From Odiellus spinosus (Eukaryota; Arthropoda; Arachnida; Opiliones; Phalangiidae), in NCBI GenBank assembly GCA_963920705.1, contig OY987227.1, forward strand, positions 5,381,143-5,445,142: a stretch of 64,000 nucleotides of DNA, written 5' to 3'. The notes beneath the pieces were generated by a model. That model did not search any database, was not told where the DNA came from, and worked only from the letters and a program-made list of their open reading frames with translations. Positions within the stretch are counted from its first letter, which is position 1; every line of letters starts with the position of its first letter. Below are positions 21,222-33,500 of this stretch, piece after piece. A program made the translations under genes and the position numbers.

Positions 21222-21625
21222 TAACTGAACTTTCGCGATTTCGCGTAAAACTTTCGCGATTTCGGGTAAAACTTTCGCGATTTCGGGAAAAACTTTCGCG
21301 ATTTCGGGAAAAACTTTCGCGATTTCGGGAAAAACTTTCGCGATTTCGGGAAAAACTTTCGCGATTTCGGGAAAAACTTTCGCGATTTCGGGAAAAACTT
21401 TCGCGATTTCGGGAAAAACTTTCGCGATTTCGGGAAAAACTTTCGCGATTTCGGGAAAAACTTTCGCGATTTCGGGAAAAACTTTCGCGATTTCGGGAAA
21501 AACTTTCGCGATTTCGGGAAAAACTTTCGCGATTTCGGGAAAAACTTTCGCGATTTCGGGAAAAACTTTCGCGATTTCGGGAAAAACTTTCGCGATTTCG
21601 GGAAAAACTTTCGCGATTTCGGTTG
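21222..21625. repeat. 21-bp minisatellite, ~19 copies
   Basis: The unit is AACTTTCGCGATTTCGGGAA plus one A. The first two units carry CGCG/GGGT variants and the rest are nearly identical. The resulting heptapeptide frame on the - strand (21208-21690) is a by-product of the 21-bp period. Confidence 0.93.
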
Positions 21626-21639
21626 AACTCGTGATTTCG

Positions 21640-21955
21640 GTCTACCCCCATTTCGCCCAATTTATTTTCGCCCAATTTCATTTCGCCCAATTCCCATTTC
21701 GCCCAGTTTCTTTTCGCACAATTTCATTTCGCCCAATTCCCATTTCGCCCAATTTCTTTTCGCCCAAATCCCATTTGGCCCAATTTCTTTTCGCCCAATT
21801 TCTTTTCGCCCAATTCCCATTTGGCCCAATTCCCATTTGGCCCAATTCCCATTTGGCCCAATTCCCATTTGGCCTAATGTCTTCTCGCCCAATCTCGTTT
21901 CGCCCAATTGTGATTTGGACCAATCTCATTTTGCCCAAGTCACATTTTTCCCCCA
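21640..21955. repeat. 14-15-bp minisatellite (CATTTCGCCCAATT type)
   Basis: The array consists of short units TTCGCCCAATTC(CC), with TTTGGCCC variants in its second half. It leads straight into five perfect CCTAA units. Confidence 0.88.
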
Positions 21956-21956
21956 A

Positions 21957-21981
21957 CCTAACCTAACCTAACCTAACCTAA
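21957..21981. repeat. interstitial telomeric tract (CCTAA)5
   Basis: Five uninterrupted CCTAA units lie at the junction between CCCATTTCGCCC-type and GGGCGAAATGGG-type arrays. Confidence 0.9.
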
Positions 21982-22039
21982 ATTAAATAAAAGTCACTTT
22001 TTTGGCCTACTAAGACTTTAAATTTTAAAAGATTTAAGC

Positions 22040-22375
22040 TTTAATCGTTTTAGGCGAAAAGGGAAGAGAAATTTTTGGGTTGGGCGAAATGGGAATAGAT
22101 AATTCTAGGCTAACTGATAAAACGATTGGGCAAATTGGGATTGGGCGAATTGAGAAAAGGAATTTTTACTTTGGGCAAAATGGGAAGAGATAATTTAGGG
22201 CCAAATGATAAAGCGATTGGGCAAAGTAGGATTGGGCGAAATGGGAATAGATAATTTTGGGCAAAAAATGCCTTGGGCGAAATGGGAATAGATCATTTTG
22301 GGCGAAATATTTTGGGCGAAATGGGTACATACCGTGATTTCGGGTGAGCCATCGCGATTTCGGGTGAACCATCAG
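22040..22375. repeat. inverted counterpart of the 21640 array
   Basis: The units GGGCGAAATGGGAATAGAT are the reverse complement of those left of the telomeric tract, at longer and less regular spacing. The segment ends with two CGATTTCGGGTGA(G/A)CCATC units that resemble the 21-bp array in direct orientation. Confidence 0.8.
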
Positions 22376-23362
22376 CTTTGTCTCTCTTGGGAAACTGTAT
22401 ATTGAGAGCATTCATATGTGTCAAGGGTCAACAAAAACAGTAAATGAAGTAGAACTTCATTTATTCGTCGTTAATGTAAATCAAAATAAAGCTGTTATCA
22501 TAGCTGTGTGCCGGAGATCTGGCTCAGCTCGGGTATAGAGCTCCCATCGGGCTCAAAACTTTACTTGCAGCTCACATTGGGCTCAAGCAAATATACATGG
22601 TAGGTTTCAGTTTAGCTCGGACTCGGGTTTATTTTGAAATTCAACATATTTAAGTTATGGAATGAGCCCGAGAATAGATAAATAATTATTATATAATCAT
22701 ACTGTTTATTGGATGATTGATTTAGACCCCTATCATAGCACACAGAAGGGTGTCTATTTCTCAAAAACAAATTGGCTCTCCATATCAACACAATACTGTA
22801 AATACAGCAGTCTATTAAAAAAAACATTGAGGAAGTACATTGAACCTTCAGAGTATCCTTGAGCCAAGCCACAAAGCAATATTACAGTTTTATTTACAGG
22901 TAATGTAACTCTTTGGAACACAGGTTGCTAATACGGGAAATAATTATATTTTCATATGTATACGTAGTCTAAATTTTCTAACTATATTATTAATAATTGC
23001 AACTGACGGCAAATCTAAAATTTTAAATACCAAAGCCAAAAAAGTACGAATTTATTTTTATGATTCGTGGAAACGAAAATATCGTAATTTTTGCTTTGTC
23101 TTTTCCACGGAAAAACTACTACATGCAAATACAATATAGTACCCTATCCCTCCCCTTTAGGTAAAAAGTCTTATTTTGTGAAATTACTCTTTTAAAATCG
23201 TAAAATAGAGTAGTATTGTTTCAGGGGCAATAAACGTCGCAGGTTGCCAATGAAAGGGACTCATTTTGATCAGAATAGGCTATTTGAAGAAATCTTGAAT
23301 CAGGGTTGCCGAAGGTCAGGAAAAACAGGGAAAAGATCTTGGAATTTTAATAGCCATTTTAA
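22376..23362. other. non-coding
   Basis: No gene is recognised; the open frame at 22612-22872 on the - strand is unsupported. Confidence 0.35.
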
Positions 23363-23560
23363 CCCACTAAATGTTTAATTTTATCCCACTAAATGTTTAA
23401 TTTTATCCCACTAAATGTTTAATTTTATCCCACTAAATGTTTAATTTTATCCCACTAAATGTTTAATTTTATCCCACTAAATGTTTAATTTTATCCCACT
23501 AAATGTTTAATTTTATCCCACTAATTATTTTATCCCACTAAATGTTTAATTTTATCATTT
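23363..23560. repeat. 22-bp minisatellite, ~8-9 copies
   Basis: The unit is TATCCCACTAAATGTTTAAT plus TT. One shortened unit lies near 23525. Confidence 0.92.
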
Positions 23561-25259
23561 GGGATTTACCTTGAAGGAACCATTTGAGTCTGAAATCCCA
23601 TTTTTATATATTCTCTATTCTTTTGTATAAAATGAGAATTGGGGGGAGGGAACCTTGAAAATAATATGGTTTCTTTTAAGAGTTATTTTAGCAGTATAAG
23701 GTCTAATTTCACCTACTTTTCTCACCCATATAATGCCCATTCTCCCTTCCCATGAGGGAAAGTAATATCTTGTCTATTTTTTAGACCATGCGCCCTTTCA
23801 CAAAACTATCTCTCTAATAAACGGAATGTGACCTTGCAGCAACTAATGAAGTTATGATAGAGAGAGTTTTATCGGGGAGGTCTCTTTTCGCCAACTTGTC
23901 GTTGTAGAATAAGATTTCTCAAATGTCTTTTTGGAGGGCTACTTTTTGGATTATTTTCTCATGGATAATAAGGACAATAGCCTGATCTGCCACGCTTTTT
24001 ATGGTCCTTTTGTAATTTTTTAGGGTAGGAAAGAGGGATGGGGTTTAAAATTGAACATAATGGTTGGAACCTTGCATAAAGCAAAGAGAAAGTAAACCAA
24101 CAAGAACGGTTGGGGGGAAGGGCGCTATACCTCAATAGTAGTAACAGCTTTTCTGTTTTTTCACCGCCCCCACTGGGCGAAAAGGCACAGGTGGCTTGCG
24201 GATTTGTAAACATTACAGCCCCTCCCTCAATTGTCTTTTAAGTCATAACAGAGCTTAAATTTCCCCTCTCCTCCCGGCCCTTATATGAGGGTTAACAAGG
24301 TACTCAGCACCCTTAAATTATTTGGACATCCTCAAGACAAAATGAGATCTTTACCATTTATTTTAGTTCGTGAACTTCGTGGCGCTATTTTTCGAAATAG
24401 ATCATGTGTAAAAATCCTTAAAATATTTTTCCTTGAAAAATTACTTCCTACAGAAACTTGTAAGAATTATTTCTTTCCTGGGAAGAATTTTCGGTATTTT
24501 CATTGAAAATACCGAAAATGGTTCAACCGCCCAAAGAGGAAAAATTTCATTATTGAGATATTCCCCTGAATTATTAAAAGTACTAAACCTGTAAACAATT
24601 GTGACCGATATCATTAAGAATTAGTTTTTAAAATATTTTATCAAGGATTAACGTTTAGACTATTTTTGGATTAGACCCCTAATTGCGTATAATATTGTAA
24701 CAAAAACCCTTTCAATCCTCCCTTCCCCAGACAGGCGCATTTCCAAACCGAGTCGGAAATGTAGCCTGGGAAAATATCCATGAGAAAGTGGAAAATATAA
24801 AACTCCTAAGAGCGATGTAAATAGTTTAGAAGGGGGTAGGAATAGTTTCAAAAAGGGGGTAGGGAACCCACTGAATCAGACCTGTAAAGGTGAATGATGA
24901 TCGCATGCCCATATTTCATCCCCCTTTGCTTGGCTGATTCTGTACTATCTGTAGGTTGCTTAGCTCCTTTGTAGGGGCGAGGGGGTCAAAATAAACGCAA
25001 GATGTCTATAGCGGGGGAAAAATAGAACAGTAGGCGAAAATAGACCTTACTCGCTTTTTAACACCTGCTTACACATTAGAGGGGGGAGTTAAAGTTGTTT
25101 CCCGGCTCAATTTTTCTATAATGTAAGGGTAAGGGCACGAAGAGCGGCCACAAGTTTTAACTCGTTTCGTTCATAGCCTCTGAAACTGTGCTTTCCCCTC
25201 CAATTCCTCTTTTTTACTTTCCCCCATTTGGCCAAACAAACTGAATCGCCAATCTTTTT
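23561..25259. other. non-coding; one perfect palindrome
   Basis: No gene is supported. ATTTTCGGTATTTTC at 24487-24501 is exactly complementary to 24505-24519, with a 3-nt loop. Confidence 0.4.
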
Positions 25260-25459
25260 NNNNNNNNNNNNNNNNNNNNNNNNNNNNNNNNNNNNNNNNN
25301 NNNNNNNNNNNNNNNNNNNNNNNNNNNNNNNNNNNNNNNNNNNNNNNNNNNNNNNNNNNNNNNNNNNNNNNNNNNNNNNNNNNNNNNNNNNNNNNNNNNN
25401 NNNNNNNNNNNNNNNNNNNNNNNNNNNNNNNNNNNNNNNNNNNNNNNNNNNNNNNNNNN
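25260..25459. other. assembly gap, 200 N
   Basis: The run of N is exactly 200 long, so its size is probably nominal. The right flank is 21-bp GC-rich repeat; open frames spanning the gap are meaningless. Confidence 0.95.
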
Positions 25460-27885
25460 TCGGGTCGAAGGCCGAAGCGGCCGGGTCGAAGATCCAAGCG
25501 GCCGAGTCGAAGACCCAAGTGGCCGGGACGAAGGCCCAAGCGGCCGGGACGAAGGCACTTGCGGCCGGATCGAAGACGTAAGCGGTAACTATTAAACCAT
25601 ACTCCATCTGCCAAAAAAACGTAGAAGTCACTTACATTCTCGTACAATAAACTTGCCATACAATACATGACGCTATCAAAAATCTCCAACTAAATATTTT
25701 GGATTAATTTGGACCCAGGGAGTTCAGAAATACTAGAATATTGTATTTGAAATTAAACCATAGAGTTCCTAACATAAATTGAATTAGGGAATTCATTTCA
25801 GAATTGATTTTACTAATTTATTTCAAGATTGAATTTGGGGTTTTATTTCAGAAATGAGTTCAAGAATATATTTCAGATTTGAGTTTGCTAATCAATTTTA
25901 GAATTGAGTTTGCTAATCAATTTCAGAAATGAGTTTGCTAATCAATTTCAGAAATGAGTTTCCTAATCAATTTCAGAATTGAGTTTGCTAATCAATTTCA
26001 GAAATGAGTTTGCTAATCAATTTCAGAAATGAGTTTGCTAATCAATTTCAGAAATGAGTTTGCTAATCAATTTCAGATTTGAGTTTGCTAATCAATTTCA
26101 GATTTGAGTTTGCTAATCAATTTCAGAAATGACTTTGCTAATCAATTTCAGAAATGAGTTTGCTAATCAATTTCAGAAATGAGTTTTCTAATCAATTTCA
26201 GAAATGAGTTTGCTAATCAATTTCAGAAATGAGTTTGCTAATCAATTTCAGAAATGAGTTTGCTAATCAATTTCAGATTTGAGTTTGCTAATCAATTTCA
26301 GATTTGAGTTTGCTAATCAATTTCAGAAATGACTTTGCTAATCAATTTCAGAAATGAGTTTGCTAATCAATTTCAGATTTGAGTTTGCTAATCAATTTCA
26401 GAAATGACTTTGCTAATCAATTTCAGAAATGAGTTTGCTAATCAATTTCAGAAATGAGTTTCCTAATCAATTTCAGAATTGAGTTTGCTAATCAATTTCA
26501 GAAATGAGTTTGCTAATCAATTTCAGAATTGAGTTTCCTAATCAATTTCAGAATTGAGTTTGCTAATCAATTTCAGAAATGAGTTTGCTAATCAATTTCA
26601 GAAATGAGTTTCCTAATCAATTTCAGAACTGAGTTTGCTAATCAATTTCAGAAATGAGTTTGCTAATCCATTTCAGATTTGAGTTTGCTAATCAATTTCA
26701 GAAATGAGTTTGCTAATCAATTTCAGAATTGAGTTTGCTAATCAATTTCAGAAATGAGTTTGCTAATCAATTTCAGAATTGAGTTTCCTAATCAATTTCA
26801 GAATTGAGTTTGCTAATCAATTTCAGAAATGAGTTTGCTAATCAATTTCAGAAATGAGTTTCCTAATCAATTTCAGAATTGAGTTTGCTAATCAATTTCA
26901 GAAATGAGTTTGCTAATCCATTTCAGATTTGAGTTTGCTAATCAATTTCAGAAATGAGTTTGCTAATCAATTTCAGAAATGAGTTTGCTAATCAATTTCA
27001 GAAATGAGTTTGCTAATCATTTCAGAAATGAGTTTGCTAATCAATTTCAGAAATGAGTTTGATAATCAATTTCAGAAATGAGTTTGCTAATCAATTTCAG
27101 AAATGAGTTTGCTAATCAATTTCAGAAATGAGTTTGCTAATCAATTTCAGAAATGAGTTTGCTAATCAATTTCAGAAATGAGTTTGCTAATCATTTCAGA
27201 AATGAGTTTGCTAATCAATTTCAGAAATGAGTTTGCTAATCAATTTCAGATTTGAGTTTGCTAATCAATTTCAGATTTGAGTTTGCTAATCAATTTCAGA
27301 AATGACTTTGCTAATCAATTTCAGAAATGAGTTTGCTAATCAATTTCAGAAATGAGTTTGCTAATCAATTTCAGAAATGAGTTTGCTAATCATTTCAGAA
27401 ATGAGTTTGCTAATCAATTTCAGAAATGAGTTTCCTAATCAATTTCAGAAATGAGTTTGCTAATTTATTTCATAAAATATTAGCTTTTTTTTTTTTCTAT
27501 TAGAAATTAGTTTGGTAATTTATTTCAGATTTGAGCTCTCAAGATTGGTTAAAGAAAGTAAGTTAAAAAAATTGGGGGCTCTAGAAACATTCCCAAAGTG
27601 GGTGGTTGACGAAATAAGTTTGAAAACCACCGCGCCAGCCTTAGATATTTTAAGCAAATATTTCTGAACTCCACAGGTCATAATTAGTCATTATTTACCG
27701 AGGGCTGAATTAGCAAAGTTCGATTTCAATCCTTACTCAATCGGAAACCACTATTAGTTACGTTTAGTTTCAGTGGTTAAAAATTTTGCTTTTGGAGATA
27801 AAATTGAATTAGCAACGATCGTGTCTCCCTTAACGCTGTCACAATTGTCAGTTGCATTGTTTCGTTTCTTATTATTAATATAATA
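25460..27885. repeat. segmental duplication, copy B
   Basis: This parallels 780-1555: GC-rich 21-bp units, then CCATACTCCATCTGCC, the 25-bp units, poly-T, AAGATTGGTT, and the CAACGATCGTGTCTCC end. Relative to copy A it has an extra ~60 bp near 25670-25730 and the expanded 25-bp array. It lacks the 31-bp element at the matching site (near 27745). Confidence 0.85.
25860..27460. repeat. 25-bp minisatellite, ~63 copies
   Basis: The unit is GAGTTTGCTAATCAATTTCA plus GAAAT, with GATTTG, GAATTG, GACTTTG and TTTCCTAAT variants. Two units lack a base (TAATCATTTCAG). Blocks of variants recur together, for example near 26280 and 26380, which indicates higher-order duplication. Confidence 0.95.
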
Positions 27886-28205
27886 TATATAGACTGACTT
27901 TGTTATTCATTTTTTTTAGTGTTGATTCTCTCTAAAAGAAGTCATCTGTCACGAGCGTTGCTCTAAAGACACGATCGCTGCTTTTTTTCATTATAAGGTT
28001 ACAATTTTTTTTATCTTAAACAAAAATGTTTAAGCGTGACAGGGAAAACTTTAATCATTTTATATATATTTTAGTTCAGAGAACGTTAATTAGTATAGTG
28101 TTTATAAGTCAGTTTAGAAGTCTAATTTTTAATATAGTTTTTCAATTATTATTCTAGCAAGCCAAGATACTGTGGTACAGTTCTTACAATTGTTGTGTAA
28201 TAGAT
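27886..28205. other. non-coding
   Basis: AT-rich; no gene or repeat is recognised. Confidence 0.35.
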
Positions 28206-28626
28206 TATATAGCTTAGGGCTGGAAAAATTAATTTTTATTGCCTTTAGTCTTGTTTACAGAAATTTGTTACAAATCGCGTATTATATAATCCAATAGGTT
28301 GCGTAAAGTCTATGTTTTTAAGTATACAAAGAATAGATTTTGTGTATAATTGCCTTACAGTAAAAACTGTAAAATCAAAATGGAAGTAGTCTAGATTAAT
28401 AACAATCAAATCATTTTTTTTATCATATACAGAGTATTTTCTTTGTAAGATTTACAAATTATTCAATTAATTTAGTAAATATACCAGAGCGTAAGAGAGT
28501 ATAGATTGAATAAGTGCAAAGTACATAGCTAGTTCGTTAAATTTGTCAGGCCATTTCAGATTTTGATCTATAATACGTATTTAATTGATTGTACTCTTTA
28601 CACGGTTACAAGGGTTCTTGGTGAGA
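28206..28626 (-). mobile_element. LINE fragment, second copy of 12382-12796
   Basis: It matches 12382-12796 from TATAGCTTAGGGCTGG to ACAAGGGTTCTTGGTGAG, including several frame-breaking stops. Flanking sequences differ, so this is a dispersed repeat, not a local duplication. Confidence 0.55.
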
Positions 28627-29304
28627 AGCGGGTGTACTTTGCCTTATTAACATTAAGTGTTAATAAATTTTCATTGAAGACAGAATATATTATTACTTTA
28701 AGGCTTATACAATTTTAATCCCTAAAGCAATTACAAAACATAACCTAAGCCTACATTCACGCAAACAACTTTGAAACCGTTTCGAATGTTCAATCCACTT
28801 TTCAAGCCAATAATTATTTTGACAAAATATCTCTACAGTTGACCGTAAAATTTTACATTTTGACCTTTCCAAAACGGTTTCAAAGTTTCTAGTTAATTAA
28901 AGGAAATTGAGAGGCTTACCTTAAATGATAAATGAATGTTCGATTGTAGAGGACGAGAAAAAATTTCAAGTTAACTTGTTGGCGCGTGAACTACGTTTAA
29001 AAGATTTAAAAACGAAAACCGTTAGTATTTGAAACAAAAATGACGTAATTTTAGAGTCAATCATAGACGAGTACAATGAATCATAGCATCAGCTGCTCAT
29101 TGGCCTGCAGACTGCATAGCCTATAAGGCCCGCCAGCTTTTGCGAAGCTAATGCTAAAAATCGTATAAAGGTTCGTTTCAAATGGAAGAGTCTGCAACAG
29201 TTAACCCAGGTGTAGCATTGCGTAGCGCTCCGCGTTAGTTGTTATTACATTGCATACTGTACTAAACATTAAAACCAATTTTTAGTCACTGGATCGCAGT
29301 CATC
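28627..29304. other. non-coding with a short inverted repeat
   Basis: CTTTGAAACCGTTT near 28770 is complementary to AAACGGTTTCAAAG near 28873. No gene is recognised. Confidence 0.35.
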
Positions 29305-29515
29305 GAAGACAAGTTTCGTAATGCTATTCTATGGGATATAGTTTTTTGAAAGTGACTTACCTTTCAGATTTATTATCTAATCCTTCCAGATATTTTTCAG
29401 CCTTTGGTTTTCAGTGAGATACGAAGTAAGTTTCAAGCTTAATTTTAAGACTAATTTCATAGTTTTACACCTATTAGTTCGTTCACAATCTTTTTTAAAA
29501 ACGGGGCTAACTTTT
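29305..29515. repeat. dispersed repeat copy
   Basis: It shares TATTCTATGGGATA, GACTTACCTTTC, AGATATTTTTC and TTTCATAGTTTTACACC with 5650-6075, and its left part with 1885-1954. Confidence 0.55.
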
Positions 29516-29739
29516 AGGCATGGAAATTGAAACGTACCCAATTTTCCCATTCGAAACCTAACCTTAATTTTCAAATCTCGTGGAAAATACAATTTCTTCA
29601 AATTACGCGGGAAATGCATCAGTGTAGTTCAGTTCGTTTTCCAGCCCTTTATAGGTCCCTTTTAATTCAGGGAGGCTCGCTAGTAAAGGACTAAGGGCAC
29701 AGTGGATGGGGTTCGCTAAGTAAGAAAGAAATCAAGAGA

Positions 29740-30090
29740 GAGTGGTTTGTGGACCACCATGGTACGGATGGAGTGCTTATTTTTAATGGTAGGTCGAGGA
29801 ACTAGGGATTGAATTCCAGGAAAGAGGATTGGGGTATTAGGTTCAATAGGGGTCTGTGTGTGGTGTAAAGGTGGGGAAGTTACTTTGGAACACTTCGTTT
29901 TTCAGTGTAAGGCTTACGCGAAGGCGCGGGACAGGGTACTGTGTGAACTAAGGGATAGAGGAGTTACTAGGATTCGGAAATAGTGATGTATTATCTTGTG
30001 CCTAACTGAATTCTTAACTGCAACTTAAGATTGTAAGGCTGTCACTCTCCGCCCTGGCTCGTCAATTCATTTAAAAAATAATAATAAAAA
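29740..30090 (+). mobile_element. LINE 3' end remnant with AAT tail
   Basis: A short frame reads CVWCKGG then LEHFVFQCKAYAKARDRV, the zinc-knuckle-like C..C....HF...C pattern at the end of many LINE ORF2 proteins. A 3' untranslated stretch ends in AAATAATAATAAAAAA near 30075-30090, a common LINE tail. Everything upstream is lost or decayed. Confidence 0.6.
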
Positions 30091-30541
30091 AAACCTAGTA
30101 CAAGTAGATTTGTTGAGGAAACAAGGCTAGTTTTGAAAGGTAAACCCCTTTTCCCCCTCTCAAATGTGGCAGGGTACTGAGGTATTGATGTACAAATTAA
30201 TGATTGGATTAATACAATGTTAACAGTTCATTGGTAAACTGGAGGGGTAGTATTGTGTTATAAATTATGCTAATTATGTAATTAGGTGAGCCTATGGCCT
30301 GACTGAAAGGATTTTCTGGCCCTTTATGTTGTGTATTCCAAGCCTCCAAGCAAGGCCATAAACAAAGTTAAATGATAACCCAGTTTAAATATCCCGCTTT
30401 TTCAATGCTTATGTATAATTCTATGAATACCCTAATGCCATCTATAGGGAGGTAAAAAATCGGTCGCGGTGATGTCGATTTTGAACAATCATTTTACGGT
30501 CTTATTTATACGTAGTTATTTTATCTATGGTCTTATTAATT
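30091..30541. other. RPAC1 upstream region
   Basis: I see no clear TATA or initiator element. The region includes decayed sequence after the LINE tail. Confidence 0.35.
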
Positions 30542-33500
30542 ATGAATTCAACTATTGAAGATGACAGAACTCGAGTTCTTTTACGAGAACATGATCTTCT
30601 CAATGTGAGATAATTCTTCAAGTTAATAATAAAAAATACACCTATCTAATGTATTTTCCACAATCCACAGACTGAATCACAAAATTACCCTGGAAACTTT
30701 CCTGGATACAATGATGAATGGAATTTCGCCTCATTCAAGAAGGTTATAAACCTTTTTTGTTAAGCCAGGCAATAACTTTAATTACAATAAGTTTTAACCC
30801 ACAGAATTTCAAAATAAACATTGTTAATATTGAAAACCGCGAAATGGAGTTTGATATGGTTGGAGTTGATCCTTCAATGGCAAATGCTTTCCGACGGATA
30901 ATGATAGCCGAAGTTAGCTCTTTAAATCTACTGTAGTTTAAAGTTTAATTAAAACAAGCTCATTTCAGGTACCCACCATGGCCATAGAAAAGGTTTTCAT
31001 ATATAACAACACGAGTTTGATACAAGATGAAGTTTTGGCCCATCGACTAGGTCTCATTCCTATCAACGCTGATCCCAGACTCTTTGACTATCGTTCAGGT
31101 TAAAAAATATATATAAATAGATTCATTTTCAATCTTATTAAGTTTGTTTAAAAACATAATTTTTTATTTAAAAATAATAGAAGAAGAAAACCCTTCTTCA
31201 GAAGATACCTTAGAATTTCATCTCAAAGTACGTTGCTCGAGAAATCCAAAAGCTACTAAGGATTCTTGCACTCCCGATGAACTGTACCAAGATAGTAATG
31301 GTAAAAAAACTCATATTTGTTCGTATAAAGATTTAAAATTAATCCAAGTTATACAAACTAGTTTACACAAAGCATATGAAATGGATTCCAATTGGTCATC
31401 AAGCTGATGTGGTTAGTTTAAAAAAATAAGTTCCAAGTTGACGTTGTTAAATTCTATAACATTTTTAGTATGGAGATGCTAAAATTGGTCCAGTTGATGG
31501 TGATATACTCATCGCTAAATTAAGACCGGGTCAAGAAATTGATGTAAAACTTCTGTGTGTTAAAGGAATTGGACGAGATCACGCCAAATTCTCACCAGTA
31601 GGTAAGTATTAAAATTACACCAGAACATGACTCTCGTCTCTAAAATGGGGGTGTATTTGAGAGAGGGTTTAGAACGGTGGAAAAACCAGAGATCTTATAC
31701 GCAGCGACTTAGAGATATGACTCTTTTACTTCTAATATTTCTTTTTACTTTTATCAGAAGCCAATTAAACCCTCCTTTGAAGTCTATTTATCATATTTCA
31801 TATAGCGCTTCTCTCTGATGGGGGGTAAATCTTTCCCAAATCGCCCAATTTGGGAAAATCTTCCCACGGCACCGATTTCGATTTTGTTTAAATTTTAACC
31901 ACTTGAAATATAGACCTTTTGATTGGGAAAGCCAAGTTTTTAGCTCAAAAAATTTAGTATTTTCAAAGATACAATTTTTTGAAAAAACCTTGTAGAGAGT
32001 CGACTAGTTTTAACTCTAAAATTGTGGCGACTTTGAGCGAAGATATCTAAAGATGGGTTAAAGTGACACACTCCCAATTTTTTCTCTAGTTTATATTATT
32101 GGTAGAGACCGCTATGCGCCTGCGCAAACGTTCGAAAATTGTTCCCTTTATTTTATAAAATTCGTTAAAGGTGTCGTAAAATCTCGCAAAACCGGTAAAT
32201 AGAATATCTTCAGCAGTCTCTCAACCATCGGAAAAACATTCTGGCTTGGGAAAAAAACTACCCTTATAGGGTAAAATGAACCGTAGAAGAACGAAAAAAA
32301 ATGAAAAAATGCCAAGGGAATTGTACTTTCGAAGCTAAGGGGCCTCGAAGTTTGCGTTTTTTGTAAAATCTCAAAAGCATGGTTCCTAATTGTAGCTTTT
32401 TTGGCAAGGTAGGACACTAAAATACAAAATAATCTTAATATCATCTGAAAGCAGTGGTTTCAGTCTATAACATATCAAAATTTCATTTTGTGTTTCCAAC
32501 TCATTTGTGTTCAAACGTTAAGAAGAAATTGACAGAATCTGAAGTTTAAATTAATAGTTCTTATGCATTTAACATACAAGGTGTTTCGAAAATGGTGGTA
32601 AGACCGAGCTACAGTGGGTTCTATGGGTCATTTTAAGACGAAAAGGTTCTATGACGTTTTGTCGTACGGGGCTCCGTTTAAAAGTTACGAAATTAATCAT
32701 GTGCGGATGACCCCTTAACGTTCATTAATAAACGTATGCTCTATGATGAAATCAATTTTTTTATCAAGCGCGTGCTTATAATAGCGTAATTTTTTCGCTC
32801 TTAATTCACCGGCGCTTGAAGTCCTGAAGTGCACGTGAAATATGTTTCGTTTAGATACGCGCGTTTAGCGTGTAAAAATCTAGCTAATAAGCGACCATGA
32901 AAATGAGGCTTGTAAAAACCCAGCTAAATAGTTAAGCGTATTTTATCATTGTATATATACGTTTATTAATGAACGTTATGGGGTCATCCGCACATGATTA
33001 ATTTCGTAACTTTTAAACGGAGCCCCGTACGACAAAACGTCATAGAACCTTTTCGTCTTAAAATGACCCATAGAACCCACTGTTGCTCGGTCTTACCACC
33101 ATTTGCGAAACACCCTGTATGTTCAATGCATAAGAACTATTAATTTAAACTTCAGATTCTGTCGATTTCTTCTTAACGTTTGAACACGAAGGAGTTGGAA
33201 ACACAAAATGAAATTTTGATATGATATAGACTGAAACCTCTGCTTTCCGATCGTATTAAAATTAATTTGTATTTTAGAGTCCTACCTTGCCAAAAAAGCT
33301 ACAATTAGGAACCATGTTTATGAAATTTTTCAAAAAACGCCAAATTCGAGGCCCCTTAGCTTCGAAAGTACAGTTCCCAGGATTCTTTTTGCATTTTTTT
33401 CGTTCTCCTACGATTCATTTTACCCTATAAGAGTAGTTTTTTCCCAAGCCAGAATGTTTTTTCGATGGTTGAGAGACTGCTGAAGATATTCTATTTACCG

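Noticed and set aside
21208..21690. 160-codon NRESFSR-repeat frame on the - strand
   Set aside because: Same reason: a stop-free 21-bp period, not a gene.
25116..25689. Frames running through X residues
   Set aside because: They span the 200-N assembly gap and the 21-bp repeat beside it.
31144..31407. 87-codon frame taken as a separate gene
   Set aside because: It is RPAC1 exon 5 read through its donor; splicing at 31300/31362 restores the family sequence.
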